DNA of 64,000 nucleotides from Pseudomonadota bacterium. GTDB taxonomy: Bacteria; Pseudomonadota; Gammaproteobacteria; Burkholderiales; Ferrovaceae. The DNA is taken from positions 62,001-126,000 of the forward strand of contig JAJZEH010000110.1 in assembly GCA_021805725.1 (NCBI GenBank). The letters are read 5' to 3'. Numbering within the stretch: position 1 is the stretch's first letter; each line of letters begins with the position of its first letter. Below, one piece after another: positions 20,266-28,869 of the stretch. Under the pieces are notes generated by a model. The model was not told where the DNA came from. It made no database searches and was given only the letters and a program-made list of their open reading frames with translations. Both the position numbers and the translations under genes were made by a program.

Positions 20266-21378
20266 ATGACTCATTTGGCATCGGTCGAACAGCTTGCCGC
20301 TGTTTCCACGCAGCTTCCCGTGCGTTGGTATTCCGATCCGTCCATTGCCGCACTTGAACAGCAGACCCTGTTTGCCCAGGGGCCGAGCTACGCGGGCCAT
20401 GAGCTGATGGTGCCCAACGTGGGCGATTACCTGACGCTGCCGTGGCGGGACCACGGGCAGGCACTGATCAACAATGGCGAGACGGTTGAGCTGATATCGA
20501 ATGTCTGCCGTCACCGTCAGGCCATCATGCTGGAGGGGCGGGGCAATGCGCATCACATCGTGTGTCCGCTGCACCGCTGGACCTATGACCTCAAGGGGCA
20601 GCTGGCGGGTGCGCCACATTTTCCAGGAAACCCCTGCCTCAACCTTGATCGTGCCAGGCTCTCGCGCTGGAATGGCCTGCTGTTTGACGGGCCGCGCGAC
20701 ATCGTGACCGATTTGCGTCACTGCCAGGCCGCCCGTGACCTGGATTTTACGGGGTATATGCTGGATTCGGTCAAGACGGCGCATCATCACTTCAACTGGA
20801 AAACCTTCATTGAGGTTTACCTCGAGGACTACCACGTCGTGCCCTTTCATCCGGGTCTGTCGGGGTTTGTGGATTGCAATGAACTGCGCTGGGAGTTTGG
20901 CGAGTGGCACAGCGTTCAGACGGTTGGGGTCAAGGAGCACCTGCGCCGTGCCGGTTCACCGGTTTACCGGGAGTGGCAGGAGGTGGTGCGGCGATATAAC
21001 CGCGACGTGGACCCACCCTTTGGCGCCATCTGGATGGTGCTCTACCCCAACGTCATGGTGGAGTGGTATCCCCATGTGCTGGTGGTCAGCACGGTCTGGC
21101 CCGATGGCCCGGACAAGTGCACCAACATCATCGAGTTTTACTACCCTGAGGAAATCGTCCTGTTTGAGCGCGATTACGTGGAGGCTCAGCAAAAGGCCTA
21201 CTTTGAAACCGCGCTTGAAGATGACGAAATTTGCGAGCGCATGTCGCGCGGACGCAAGGCGCTGATTGCGCGCGGCATGGAGGATGGCGGACCTTATCAG
21301 TCCCCCATGGAGGATGGCATGATGCACTTCCACGAATTTGTGCGGCGCCAGATTGGTTCACTCATGCCTGGAGAGTAG
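20266..21378 (+). CDS. Rieske non-heme iron oxygenase, large subunit type
   Basis: The 370-residue product has a Rieske [2Fe-2S] site, C81-x-H83 and C100-x-x-H103 (CRHRQ ... CPLH), then the mononuclear iron site EDYHVVPFH with H190 and H195. This is the layout of ring-hydroxylating dioxygenase alpha subunits and choline-monooxygenase-like enzymes. I start at ATG 20266, seven bases after GGAGGG; an in-frame GTG lies two codons before. No reductase, ferredoxin or beta subunit is adjacent, so partner and substrate are unknown. An EamA transporter and a sulfurtransferase follow directly. Confidence 0.85.
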   Translation: MTHLASVEQLAAVSTQLPVRWYSDPSIAALEQQTLFAQGPSYAGHELMVPNVGDYLTLPWRDHGQALINNGETVELISNVCRHRQAIMLEGRGNAHHIVCPLHRWTYDLKGQLAGAPHFPGNPCLNLDRARLSRWNGLLFDGPRDIVTDLRHCQAARDLDFTGYMLDSVKTAHHHFNWKTFIEVYLEDYHVVPFHPGLSGFVDCNELRWEFGEWHSVQTVGVKEHLRRAGSPVYREWQEVVRRYNRDVDPPFGAIWMVLYPNVMVEWYPHVLVVSTVWPDGPDKCTNIIEFYYPEEIVLFERDYVEAQQKAYFETALEDDEICERMSRGRKALIARGMEDGGPYQSPMEDGMMHFHEFVRRQIGSLMPGE

Positions 21379-21385
21379 CCGCACG

Positions 21386-22270
21386 ATGTTTGGGCTACCG
21401 CCGCTCAAAGCAGCCTGGATGCTGGTAGCCGGTTTCAGTTTTGCCGTGATGGGTCTGTTCGTCAAATGGGGCGCGCCTTATTTTTCGCCCGCCGAATTGG
21501 TGTTTTACCGCTCCTTTTTTGGTTTGCTCCCCATCGTGCTGTATGCCCTGCGCCAGCGCCAGCCGCTGACCAGCCGACACTGGCGCCTGCACCTGTTTCG
21601 CAGCGTTTCCGGACTGATCTCCCTCTGGTTGTATTTCTATGCCCTGACCCGGTTACCCCTGGCCACGGCGGTGACGTTGAACTACACCTCGCCGCTGTTC
21701 CTGGCCTTTCTCATCACGGTACTGTCCCGCGAAAAGCTGAACGGCCCGTTGTTGGCCACGCTGTTGTTTGGGTTCGCGGGCATCGTGCTGGTATTGCGTC
21801 CCCACCTGGGGCCGGATGAATGGTTTGCCGGGCTGATGGGGCTGCTGTCGGGGTTTGGAGCGGGAGTGGCGTATGTGAACGTGCGCGCGATGGGCGCGCT
21901 GGGTGAGCCCGAGTGGCGTATCGTGTTGTACTTCACGGCGCTTTCAACCCTGGTGCTGGGGGTCTATCTGCTGTTTGCCCCGCGTCATCCGGTGACGCTT
22001 TCCAACGTCGGCATTCTGGTGGCCCTGGGGCTGGCGGCCACGGTGGGGCAGCTTTCCATGACGCGTGCCTACCGCACGGGGGCCACCATGCTGGTGGCCA
22101 ATTTTGCGTATAGCGCCATTGTCTATTCCAGCTTGCTGGGGATACTGTTTTTTGGCGAATGGCTGCCCTGGACCGGCTGGATGGGCGTGGCCATCGTGAT
22201 TCTGGCGGGCGTGGCGGCAAGCCGCCTGGTTCGCCGCACTCCTGTCCTTTCAAAATCGGAGGTGCCCTGA
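21386..22270 (+). CDS. EamA/DMT family transporter
   Basis: Inner-membrane protein of 294 residues with ten predicted membrane helices in two EamA repeats (the first around GFSFAVMGLFVKWGAPYFSP, the second from FAGLMGLLSGFGAGVAYVNV). The family exports metabolites or amino acids; the substrate here is not readable. It begins eight bases after the Rieske gene and overlaps the next gene by one base, so the three are probably cotranscribed. Confidence 0.87.
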   Translation: MFGLPPLKAAWMLVAGFSFAVMGLFVKWGAPYFSPAELVFYRSFFGLLPIVLYALRQRQPLTSRHWRLHLFRSVSGLISLWLYFYALTRLPLATAVTLNYTSPLFLAFLITVLSREKLNGPLLATLLFGFAGIVLVLRPHLGPDEWFAGLMGLLSGFGAGVAYVNVRAMGALGEPEWRIVLYFTALSTLVLGVYLLFAPRHPVTLSNVGILVALGLAATVGQLSMTRAYRTGATMLVANFAYSAIVYSSLLGILFFGEWLPWTGWMGVAIVILAGVAASRLVRRTPVLSKSEVP

Positions 22271-23109
22271 TGAAACCTTTGGTCTCTACAGAAGAACTGG
22301 CCCGACACCTGCAGGATTGGGTGACCGTGGATTGTCGGCACAGCCTGCAGGACACCGGGGCGGGCCAGCGCGCGTACCTTGCAGGGCATATTCCCGGGGC
22401 GCGTTTCCTGCATGCGGATCACGATCTTTCGGGCCCCATGACCGGACACAATGGGCGCCACCCACTGCCCATCCCCGAGGCCTTCATCGCCACCCTCGAA
22501 AAAATTGGCGTGGGTTCTGCCCAGACGGTGGTGGCCTATGACGATATGGGCGGCGCCTTTGCAGCCCGGCTGTGGTGGATGATGCGATGGCTGGGGCATG
22601 ATCAGGCGGCGGTTCTGGATGGCGGTTGGCAGCGCTGGGTGGCGGAGGGCCGGCCGGTGGACACGGCGGTTCCCTTACCCCGGACCGCATCGTTGCAGGC
22701 CAAAGCGCGCGCAGGCGCCACGGTGGACACCGCCTTCGTCCTGGGGCACCTGCAGGATCCGGCGCTGTGCCTGATCGATGCGCGTGCTGCAGATCGCTTT
22801 CGCGGCGAGAATGAAACCCTTGATCCGGTGGGCGGGCATATTCCCGGGGCGCGCAATCGCTTTTTTCGTGACAATCTCGATGCCGAAGGCAGATTCAAGC
22901 CTCCTGCCGTCCTGAAAGCCGAATTTGAGGCGTTGCTGGCGGGTGCTGCCCCGGAACGCGTGGTCCACCAATGTGGCTCGGGTGTGACGGCTTGCCACAA
23001 CTTTCTTGCCATGGAATACGCGGGACTGACCCCAGGGCGCCTCTACCCGGGTTCGTGGAGCGCCTGGTGTTCCGACCCCTCCCGTCCGGTCGCTTTGGGA
23101 AGTCCTTGA
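22270..23109 (+). CDS. sseA: Thiosulfate/3-mercaptopyruvate sulfurtransferase
   Basis: Two-rhodanese-domain enzyme of 279 residues that moves sulfane sulfur to cyanide or thiols. The C-terminal domain has the active-site loop CGSGVTA with C235, the form seen in mercaptopyruvate sulfurtransferases; the N-terminal domain lacks the cysteine, as expected. HIPGARFLHAD and HIPGARNRFF are the paired rhodanese motifs. The ATG overlaps the EamA stop (TGATG). The preferred donor cannot be settled from sequence. Confidence 0.88.
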   Translation: MKPLVSTEELARHLQDWVTVDCRHSLQDTGAGQRAYLAGHIPGARFLHADHDLSGPMTGHNGRHPLPIPEAFIATLEKIGVGSAQTVVAYDDMGGAFAARLWWMMRWLGHDQAAVLDGGWQRWVAEGRPVDTAVPLPRTASLQAKARAGATVDTAFVLGHLQDPALCLIDARAADRFRGENETLDPVGGHIPGARNRFFRDNLDAEGRFKPPAVLKAEFEALLAGAAPERVVHQCGSGVTACHNFLAMEYAGLTPGRLYPGSWSAWCSDPSRPVALGSP

Positions 23110-23134
23110 TTTTTTGATCCATATTTTGTATACT
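23106..23134 (+). promoter_or_regulatory. Sigma-70 type promoter of the rpsP operon
   Basis: TTGATT (23106-23111) and TATACT (23129-23134) with a 17-base spacer. The -35 hexamer is identical to that of rpsT. It overlaps the stop codon of sseA and would drive rpsP-rimM-trmD-rplS with a leader of about 50 bases. Confidence 0.75.
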
Positions 23135-23193
23135 TCTGGGCTTTTTCGGAATCGGGATTTCCCCGAGGTCCAAACCACAAAGGTTGAAGAATC

Positions 23194-23451
23194 ATGGTAG
23201 TGATCCGATTGTCTCGCGGCGGTGCGCGTAACCGTCCTTTCTACAATGTGGTGGTTGCTGATTCGCGCAATCGTCGTGACGGTCGCTTTATCGAACGACT
23301 CGGGTTTTACAACCCGCTGCGCCCGGAAGGTCCCGATGGACTGCGCCTGGACCTGGCGCGCGTGGATTTCTGGAAGAGCCGTGGTGCACAGGCTTCCGAT
23401 GCCGTTGAAAAGCTGATCAAACGCGTTCCGGCAGGAGTTCCCGCTGCCTAA
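23194..23451 (+). CDS. rpsP: 30S ribosomal protein S16
   Basis: Assembly protein of the 30S body. The 85-residue product begins [20 protein letters not shown] and has the S16 motif [14 protein letters not shown]. It is the first gene of the classic rpsP-rimM-trmD-rplS operon, with a strong promoter just upstream. The protein is complete and of normal length. Confidence 0.97.
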   Translation: MVVIRLSRGGARNRPFYNVVVADSRNRRDGRFIERLGFYNPLRPEGPDGLRLDLARVDFWKSRGAQASDAVEKLIKRVPAGVPAA

Positions 23452-23464
23452 TCCCTGGGTCGTC

Positions 23465-23947
23465 ATGGGGCGGGTGTCCGCTCCTTACGGCGTGCGCGGC
23501 TGGTTTCGCGTGCAGGGATTTACTGGGGAACTGGACGGCCTGGCGGCATATCCGCGTTGGTGGCTGGGGCATGATCCCAGCTACAGGGAGTATCCGGTGG
23601 CCGAATGGCGGGTGCACGGCGGTGCGCTGGTGGCACGCCTGGAAGGCGTGAGCGACCGAACGGAGGCAGAGGCCCTGTGGGGCCTCGATATTGCGATCCC
23701 GCGCGACCAGCTTCCCCCGGCAGCAGAAAATGAGTTTTACTGGGCCGATTTGATCGGCCTTGAGGTGGTCAACCTCCAGGGCGAACCTCTAGGGCGGGTC
23801 ACGGACATGATCGAGACCGGCGCCAACGACGTCATGGTGGTGCAGGGCGCAGAGCGCCAGCGCCTGATTCCCTATTTGCAGGATGTAATCCTGCAGGTTT
23901 CCCTGAAGGAAGGGAGGGTGTTGGTGGATTGGGGACTGGATTACTGA
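23465..23947 (+). CDS. rimM: Ribosome maturation factor RimM
   Basis: Assists maturation of the 30S head and binds S19. The 160-residue product has the N-terminal [16 protein letters not shown] motif and the C-terminal PRC-barrel ([14 protein letters not shown] ... LIPYLQDVI). The ATG at 23465 leaves almost nothing before the first beta-strand and has no ribosome binding site. The frame stays open from 23417, and a CTG at 23444 lies six bases after GGAG, so the true start may be there. trmD overlaps its stop by one base. Confidence 0.9.
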   Translation: MGRVSAPYGVRGWFRVQGFTGELDGLAAYPRWWLGHDPSYREYPVAEWRVHGGALVARLEGVSDRTEAEALWGLDIAIPRDQLPPAAENEFYWADLIGLEVVNLQGEPLGRVTDMIETGANDVMVVQGAERQRLIPYLQDVILQVSLKEGRVLVDWGLDY

Positions 23948-24711
23948 TGGCATTCGTTTTTGATGCAATCACGTTGTTTCCGCCCATGTTCGAGGCGCTG
24001 ACGCAGCACGGCGTGACGCGCCGTGCGCTGGAGCAGGGGCTGTGGGATTTCAGGGCCTGGAACCCCCGGGATTTCACCACCGATAATTACCGGACGATCG
24101 ATGATCGTCCCTATGGTGGGGGGCCGGGCATGGTCATGCTGGCCCGCCCGTTGGCGCTGGCCATTGCGGCGGCCCGGGAAAGGCAGCGTGCGCTGGGGAT
24201 CGAGCGGCCCAAAGTGGTCTACCTCAGCCCCCAGGGCTCGGTACTGACTCATGCGCGTGTCATGGATTATGTCGCAGGTCAGGGACTGATACTGCTGGCG
24301 GGTCGCTACGAAGGCGTGGATGAACGCCTGCTGGCCCAGGAAGTGGATGAGGAGGTATCGATCGGGGACTATGTGCTTTCGGGAGGAGAACTTCCGGCCA
24401 TGGTGTTGATGGATGCCCTTTTAAGACAGTTGCCCGGCGTGCTGGGTGACGCATTGTCCGTGCAGCAGGAGTCATTCGTGCACGGATTGTTGGACACGCC
24501 GCATTACACCCGGCCTGAGGTGTATGAAGGCGTGGCGGTGCCCGCAGTATTGATGTCCGGCAATCATGCAGACATCATGCGCTGGCGACGCAAGCAGGCG
24601 TTAGGCAGGACCTGGCAAAAACGTCCGGATATGTTGGTCAGCCAACCTCTGTCCGGGGACAATCAAAAACTGTTGGACGAGTTCAAAGCCGAGCTCAAAA
24701 CGAAGGAGTAG
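23947..24711 (+). CDS. trmD: tRNA (guanine-37-N1)-methyltransferase
   Basis: SPOUT enzyme that makes m1G37 in tRNAs reading codons with C, U or A, preventing frameshifts. The 254-residue product has [13 protein letters not shown], the knot motif [13 protein letters not shown], and [19 protein letters not shown]. The ATG overlaps the rimM TGA (TGATG). Position and length are canonical for the rpsP operon. Confidence 0.97.
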   Translation: MAFVFDAITLFPPMFEALTQHGVTRRALEQGLWDFRAWNPRDFTTDNYRTIDDRPYGGGPGMVMLARPLALAIAAARERQRALGIERPKVVYLSPQGSVLTHARVMDYVAGQGLILLAGRYEGVDERLLAQEVDEEVSIGDYVLSGGELPAMVLMDALLRQLPGVLGDALSVQQESFVHGLLDTPHYTRPEVYEGVAVPAVLMSGNHADIMRWRRKQALGRTWQKRPDMLVSQPLSGDNQKLLDEFKAELKTKE

Positions 24712-24715
24712 CACC

Positions 24716-25108
24716 GTGGATATCATCAAGCAACTGGAGCAGGAAGAAATGGCCCGTCTGGCAAAAGCCATCCCCGATTTTGCCCCCGGCGATACCGTCG
24801 TGGTCAACGTCAATGTGGTGGAAGGCGAGCGCAAGCGGGTCCAGGCCTTTGAAGGCGTGGTCATTGCGCGCCGCAACCGTGGTCTCAACTCATCTTTCAT
24901 CGTGCGCAAAGTGTCTTCGGGCGAGGGCGTGGAACGGACTTTCCAGACCTGGTCACCCATGATTGCCAGCATCGAAGTCAAGCGCCGCGGTGCCGTGCGT
25001 CGCGCCAAGCTGTACTACCTGCGCGATCGTTCCGGCAAGTCCGCGCGTATTCGTGAAAAACTGGTGTCGCGCGCGACCCCGTCGAACACGGATTCCCCGG
25101 CCAGCTAA
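24716..25108 (+). CDS. rplS: 50S ribosomal protein L19
   Basis: Sits at the 30S-50S interface. The 130-residue product has the L19 signature ([33 protein letters not shown]). It starts with GTG at 24716, preceded by AAGGAG at 24703-24708, four bases after the trmD stop. The C-terminal tail after [15 protein letters not shown] is longer than in E. coli L19, as in many betaproteobacteria. xerD follows in the same reading frame after the TAA. Confidence 0.96.
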   Translation: MDIIKQLEQEEMARLAKAIPDFAPGDTVVVNVNVVEGERKRVQAFEGVVIARRNRGLNSSFIVRKVSSGEGVERTFQTWSPMIASIEVKRRGAVRRAKLYYLRDRSGKSARIREKLVSRATPSNTDSPAS

Positions 25109-25174
25109 ACCATCCGCTCCGACCTGCGCGAGATTCTCGACCGGTTTTGCGACAGCCTGTGGCTGGAAGATGGG

Positions 25175-26017
25175 TTGTCGCGCAATACGCTTGAAAGTTA
25201 CAGGCGCGATCTCGCGCAGTTTGGCGAATGGCTGAGCAGCCAATACCAAGGCCTCAACCTGCATCAGGTTGAGGCCTTGCATTTGCAGGCCTGGCTTTCT
25301 TACCTGTACGGCACCAAACAGATCAAAAGCCGCACGGCCGGGAGGGCGCTTTCGGCTTTGCGCAGGTTTTACCGTCACGCGTTGCGCGAAGGGCGGATCA
25401 CGGAAGATCCCACCTTGCGCATCGATTCGCCCAAGCTGCCGCGAGCACTTCCAAAACTGCTGTCCGAAACCGATGTGGAGCGTTTGCTCGATGCGCCGGA
25501 CCATCAAACGGATCTGGGGCTGCGCGACCGTGCCATGCTGGAGGTACTTTATGCCAGCGGGCTGCGTGTCTCGGAACTGGTGGCGCTGCCGCTTTCCGGC
25601 GTAGCCCTGGACAGCGGCATTGTCAGGGTAACCGGCAAGGGTGGGCGGGAGCGTCTGGTGCCCATCGGGGAAACCGCCCTGGACTGGATGCAGCGCTATC
25701 TTGCAGAATCGAGGCCGGCGCTGTTGGCGGGTCAGCCGCATGGGGCCCTGTTCGTGACACGCCGCAAACAGCCCATGTCGCGTCAGGCCTTCTGGTACGT
25801 CATCAAGCGCTACGCCATGAAGGCGGGCCTGCAAGCCCACCTCTCGCCGCACACGTTGCGGCATGCTTTTGCCACCCACCTCGTCAATCACGGCGCAGAC
25901 CTGCGTGTGGTGCAGTTGCTGTTAGGGCATGCCGACATATCCACAACCCAGATTTACACGCACGTGGCGCGTGAGCGCTTGCGCCAGTTGCATGAAAAAC
26001 ACCATCCGAGGGGCTGA
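25175..26017 (+). CDS. xerD: Tyrosine recombinase XerD
   Basis: With XerC it resolves chromosome dimers at dif. The product has the N-terminal SAM-like core-binding domain and the catalytic domain with YASGLRVSELVAL (Arg), TGKGGRERLVP (Lys), HTLRHAFATH (HxxR), and LGHADISTTQIYTH (His and Tyr nucleophile). The first usual start is TTG 25175 (280 residues), but the homologous sequence extends upstream (LDRFCDSLWLEDGLSRNTL), so the real N terminus probably lies at a rare codon such as ATC 25112, CTG 25124 or ATT 25133. The frame is continuous with rplS apart from its stop. Confidence 0.92.
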   Translation: MSRNTLESYRRDLAQFGEWLSSQYQGLNLHQVEALHLQAWLSYLYGTKQIKSRTAGRALSALRRFYRHALREGRITEDPTLRIDSPKLPRALPKLLSETDVERLLDAPDHQTDLGLRDRAMLEVLYASGLRVSELVALPLSGVALDSGIVRVTGKGGRERLVPIGETALDWMQRYLAESRPALLAGQPHGALFVTRRKQPMSRQAFWYVIKRYAMKAGLQAHLSPHTLRHAFATHLVNHGADLRVVQLLLGHADISTTQIYTHVARERLRQLHEKHHPRG

Positions 26018-26038
26018 TTCCGCCTATACTGTGCAGCC

Positions 26039-26647
26039 ATGATTTCGCTCATTTTATTGGCTTTTGCCGCTTATCTTCTGGGTTCTGTTTCTTTTGCCGT
26101 CGTCGTTAGCCGATTGATGGGGCTGCCCGATCCGCGCACCTATGGTTCAAAGAACCCTGGCGCCACCAATATGCTGCGCGGTGGCAGCCGTCGGGCCGCA
26201 GCCTGGGTGTTGTTGGGGGATGCCCTCAAGGGGTGGCTGGCCGTATGGCTTGCCGCAACGCTGGCCATTCCCCTGGGAGCGCCTTCCCAATCCCTCGCGG
26301 TCGTTGCCGTGGCCGTGTTCATCGGGCACGGCTACCCGGTGTTTTTTGGATTCAAGGGCGGCAAGGGGGTGGCGACGGCTTTGGGCGTGCTGCTGGCGTT
26401 GAACCCGCTGCTGGGATTCTGCACCCTGATCGTTTGGCTGTCCGTGATGGCGGTGACGCGCATTTCCTCATTGTCTGCCCTGTGCGCCTCGGTGGCCGCC
26501 CCGCTTCTGGGGTTGCTGTTTTTGCAGGGTGGATTGCTCCGCCTGACGGTGCTCGCCATGGCTGTCATTTTGCTGGCCCACCACCATGACAATATTCGCA
26601 AATTGCTCAACGGCGAAGAAACGGTGTTTCGAAAAAAAGCTCAGTGA
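26039..26647 (+). CDS. plsY: Acyl-phosphate glycerol-3-phosphate acyltransferase
   Basis: First acylation step of phospholipid synthesis, using acyl phosphate made by PlsX. The 202-residue inner-membrane protein has the three conserved loops: GSKNPGATNMLR (residues about 37-48), GHGYPVFFGFKGGKGVAT and a C-terminal HxxN (HHHDNIRKL). TATACT ends eight bases before the ATG, so a leaderless transcript is possible. Its stop overlaps that of convergent ffh by seven bases. Confidence 0.94.
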   Translation: MISLILLAFAAYLLGSVSFAVVVSRLMGLPDPRTYGSKNPGATNMLRGGSRRAAAWVLLGDALKGWLAVWLAATLAIPLGAPSQSLAVVAVAVFIGHGYPVFFGFKGGKGVATALGVLLALNPLLGFCTLIVWLSVMAVTRISSLSALCASVAAPLLGLLFLQGGLLRLTVLAMAVILLAHHHDNIRKLLNGEETVFRKKAQ

Positions 26648-27993
26648 AGCCCCGGCATGAGTCCCTTCATGCCCCGCATCATTTTGGCCAGTCCGCCCTT
26701 TGACATCATCTTCATCATTTTCTGCATCTGTTCAAACTGATTCAGGAGTCGGTTGACTTCCTGAACCTGCACGCCAGACCCCGCAGCGATGCGCCGTTTG
26801 CGCGAGGCTTTCAACAATTCCGGGCGACGCCGTTCCAGAGGCGTCATGGAATTGATGATGCCCTCGATGCGGTTGATGGCACGGTCATCCATGGCGGCAT
26901 TGGCAGGAAGCCCTCGCGTCAGCTGGGCAGGCAGCTTGTCCATCATGGCGCCCAGCCCTCCCGATTTTTTCATCTGCACCAGTTGGGTCTTGAAGTCCTC
27001 CAGGTCAAAATCGAGTCCCTTCTTGATCTTGTTGGCCAGTTTCTCGGCTTCGGCACGGTCGACCGTGCGATGCGCCTCTTCGATCAGGGACAGCACGTCC
27101 CCCATGCCCAGGATGCGAGATGCCATGCGCTCCGGGTGGAACGCTTCCAGTCCGGTCAGTTTTTCGCCTACGCCAATGAACTTGATGGGCCTTTGGGTGA
27201 CGTGGCGTACCGAGAGTGCCGCACCACCACGGGCGTCACCGTCCAGCTTGGTCAGGATGATGCCAGTGAGCGGCAATGCCTCGCCAAACGCGCGCGCGGT
27301 ATTGACCGCATCCTGGCCCTGCATGGCGTCCACCACGAAAAGGGTTTCAATGGGATGCACGGTTTGGTGAAGCTTCTGGATTTCACGCATCATGGCATCG
27401 TCGATGGCCAGCCGACCCGCGGTATCGACGATCAGCACGTCGTGAAAGTGCCTCTTGGCATGATCCAGTGCCGCCGTGGCGATTGCTTCGGGCGTCTGCT
27501 CTGCGCTGGAAGGAAACCAGTCAATCTCCAGGGATTGCGCCAGCACCCGAAGTTGCTCGATGGCTGCAGGACGGTACACGTCGCAGCTGACCAGCAGCAC
27601 TTTCTTTCTTAGCTGCTCCTTCAACATCTTGGCCAGCTTGCCACTGGAAGTGGTTTTGCCCGACCCCTGCAGGCCGGCCATCAGGATGACGGCGGGGGGT
27701 TGCGTAGCGAGATTGAGCCCCTCGCTTTGGGCTCCCATCAGCCGTGTCAGCGCCTGATGCACGATGCCCACCAGGGCCTGACCGGGGGTGAGGCTCGTCA
27801 GCACGGCCTGGCCGATGGCCTGTTCGCGCACATCCTGGATAAAATCTTTGACCACAGGCAGGGCCACGTCGGCCTCCAGCAGGGCCACGCGTACTTCGCG
27901 CAGCGCGTCCTGGATATTGGATTCGGTAAGCCGCGATTGGCCGCGCAGGGTCTTGATGACCCCTGTAAGTCGTTCTGTCAGTTGATCCAGCAT
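26641..27993 (-). CDS. ffh: Signal recognition particle protein Ffh
   Basis: GTPase that carries ribosomes making inner-membrane proteins to FtsY. The 450-residue product has the N domain, the G domain with GLQGSGKTT (107-115), DTAGRL and TKLDGDARGG, and the methionine-rich M domain ending MMRGMKGLMPGLH. I start at MLDQLTERLTGV, the family N terminus, although the frame extends 20 codons upstream and no strong ribosome binding site is seen. Its receptor FtsY is at 35.2 kb. Confidence 0.96.
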   Translation of the reverse strand: MLDQLTERLTGVIKTLRGQSRLTESNIQDALREVRVALLEADVALPVVKDFIQDVREQAIGQAVLTSLTPGQALVGIVHQALTRLMGAQSEGLNLATQPPAVILMAGLQGSGKTTSSGKLAKMLKEQLRKKVLLVSCDVYRPAAIEQLRVLAQSLEIDWFPSSAEQTPEAIATAALDHAKRHFHDVLIVDTAGRLAIDDAMMREIQKLHQTVHPIETLFVVDAMQGQDAVNTARAFGEALPLTGIILTKLDGDARGGAALSVRHVTQRPIKFIGVGEKLTGLEAFHPERMASRILGMGDVLSLIEEAHRTVDRAEAEKLANKIKKGLDFDLEDFKTQLVQMKKSGGLGAMMDKLPAQLTRGLPANAAMDDRAINRIEGIINSMTPLERRRPELLKASRKRRIAAGSGVQVQEVNRLLNQFEQMQKMMKMMSKGGLAKMMRGMKGLMPGLH

Positions 27994-28035
27994 GGAGAAA
28001 TCGGTCCTGATCGAATGGAATGGTAAACTAGGCGC

Positions 28036-28869
28036 ATGATGGCCGACACCCAACTGTATTTTATCACTGCCGCCCTCTATCTACTGCTGGGCTTTCGGAT
28101 GCTGGTGCTACTCCGCGCCCAGTCGCGTTCTGCCGAGGCTCAGGCACAGGGTGAAGGGGTGGTGCGATTCCTGATCCTTGCCACCCTCATCGTTCATGGC
28201 GTCCTGTTGCACCGCGCCCTGTTTGCCGAGGATCAACTGGATCTGTCATTGGGGCATAGCCTGTCGCTGACCGCTGGCGTGACGGTGGCCATGTACTGGA
28301 TCGTCAGCTTTCGCTACCGCCTGGGCATCCTGCAGCCGGTGATCCTGTGGTTTACGGCCCTGATGGTGCTCTCGCCGCTGGTGCTTCCGGCGGACAAACA
28401 GGTTTCCTATAGTGGACTGCTGGCTTTCAAGGTGCATCTCGTCGTATCGCTCATGGCCTACGGTTTGTTTGCCATAGCCGCCCTGCACGCCATTTTGATG
28501 GGGAAGCTGGAGCGGAGGCTGCATGATCACGACAAACGGCTTTCCCTGCTGGGCCCGTTGCCCTCGTTGGTCGCAATGGATTCGTTGCTGTTCCAGATGA
28601 TTCTGGTGGGGTTTCTGCTGCTGACCGCAACGCTGGTGAGTGGCGTGTTTTTTTCTGAAGCCTTGTTTGGAAAGCCGTTTCTCATCAACCATAAGGTGAT
28701 TTTTTCCTTCATTTCATGGCTGATTTACGGCAGCCTCCTGGCAGGCCGGCAGTTGTGGGGCGTGCGTGGCCGACGCGCTGCGCGCTGGGCCCTGGCGGGC
28801 TTTGCCATGCTGCTGGTGGCTTACGTTGGCAGCAAATTCGTGCTGGAAGTCCTGCTGCACCGTGGATGA
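28036..28869 (+). CDS. Cytochrome c assembly family protein (CcsA/YpjD-like)
   Basis: The 277-residue inner-membrane protein has eight predicted helices and the CcsA/CcmC core, with conserved histidines such as LKVH-type FKVHLVVSLMAY and INHKVIFSFISWLIYG. Members bind or handle heme during cytochrome c maturation; YpjD-type proteins beside ffh are common and uncharacterised. It is divergent from ffh. TAAACT at 28024-28029 ends six bases before the first of two adjacent ATG codons. No other c-type maturation genes are in the window. Confidence 0.8.
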   Translation: MMADTQLYFITAALYLLLGFRMLVLLRAQSRSAEAQAQGEGVVRFLILATLIVHGVLLHRALFAEDQLDLSLGHSLSLTAGVTVAMYWIVSFRYRLGILQPVILWFTALMVLSPLVLPADKQVSYSGLLAFKVHLVVSLMAYGLFAIAALHAILMGKLERRLHDHDKRLSLLGPLPSLVAMDSLLFQMILVGFLLLTATLVSGVFFSEALFGKPFLINHKVIFSFISWLIYGSLLAGRQLWGVRGRRAARWALAGFAMLLVAYVGSKFVLEVLLHRG

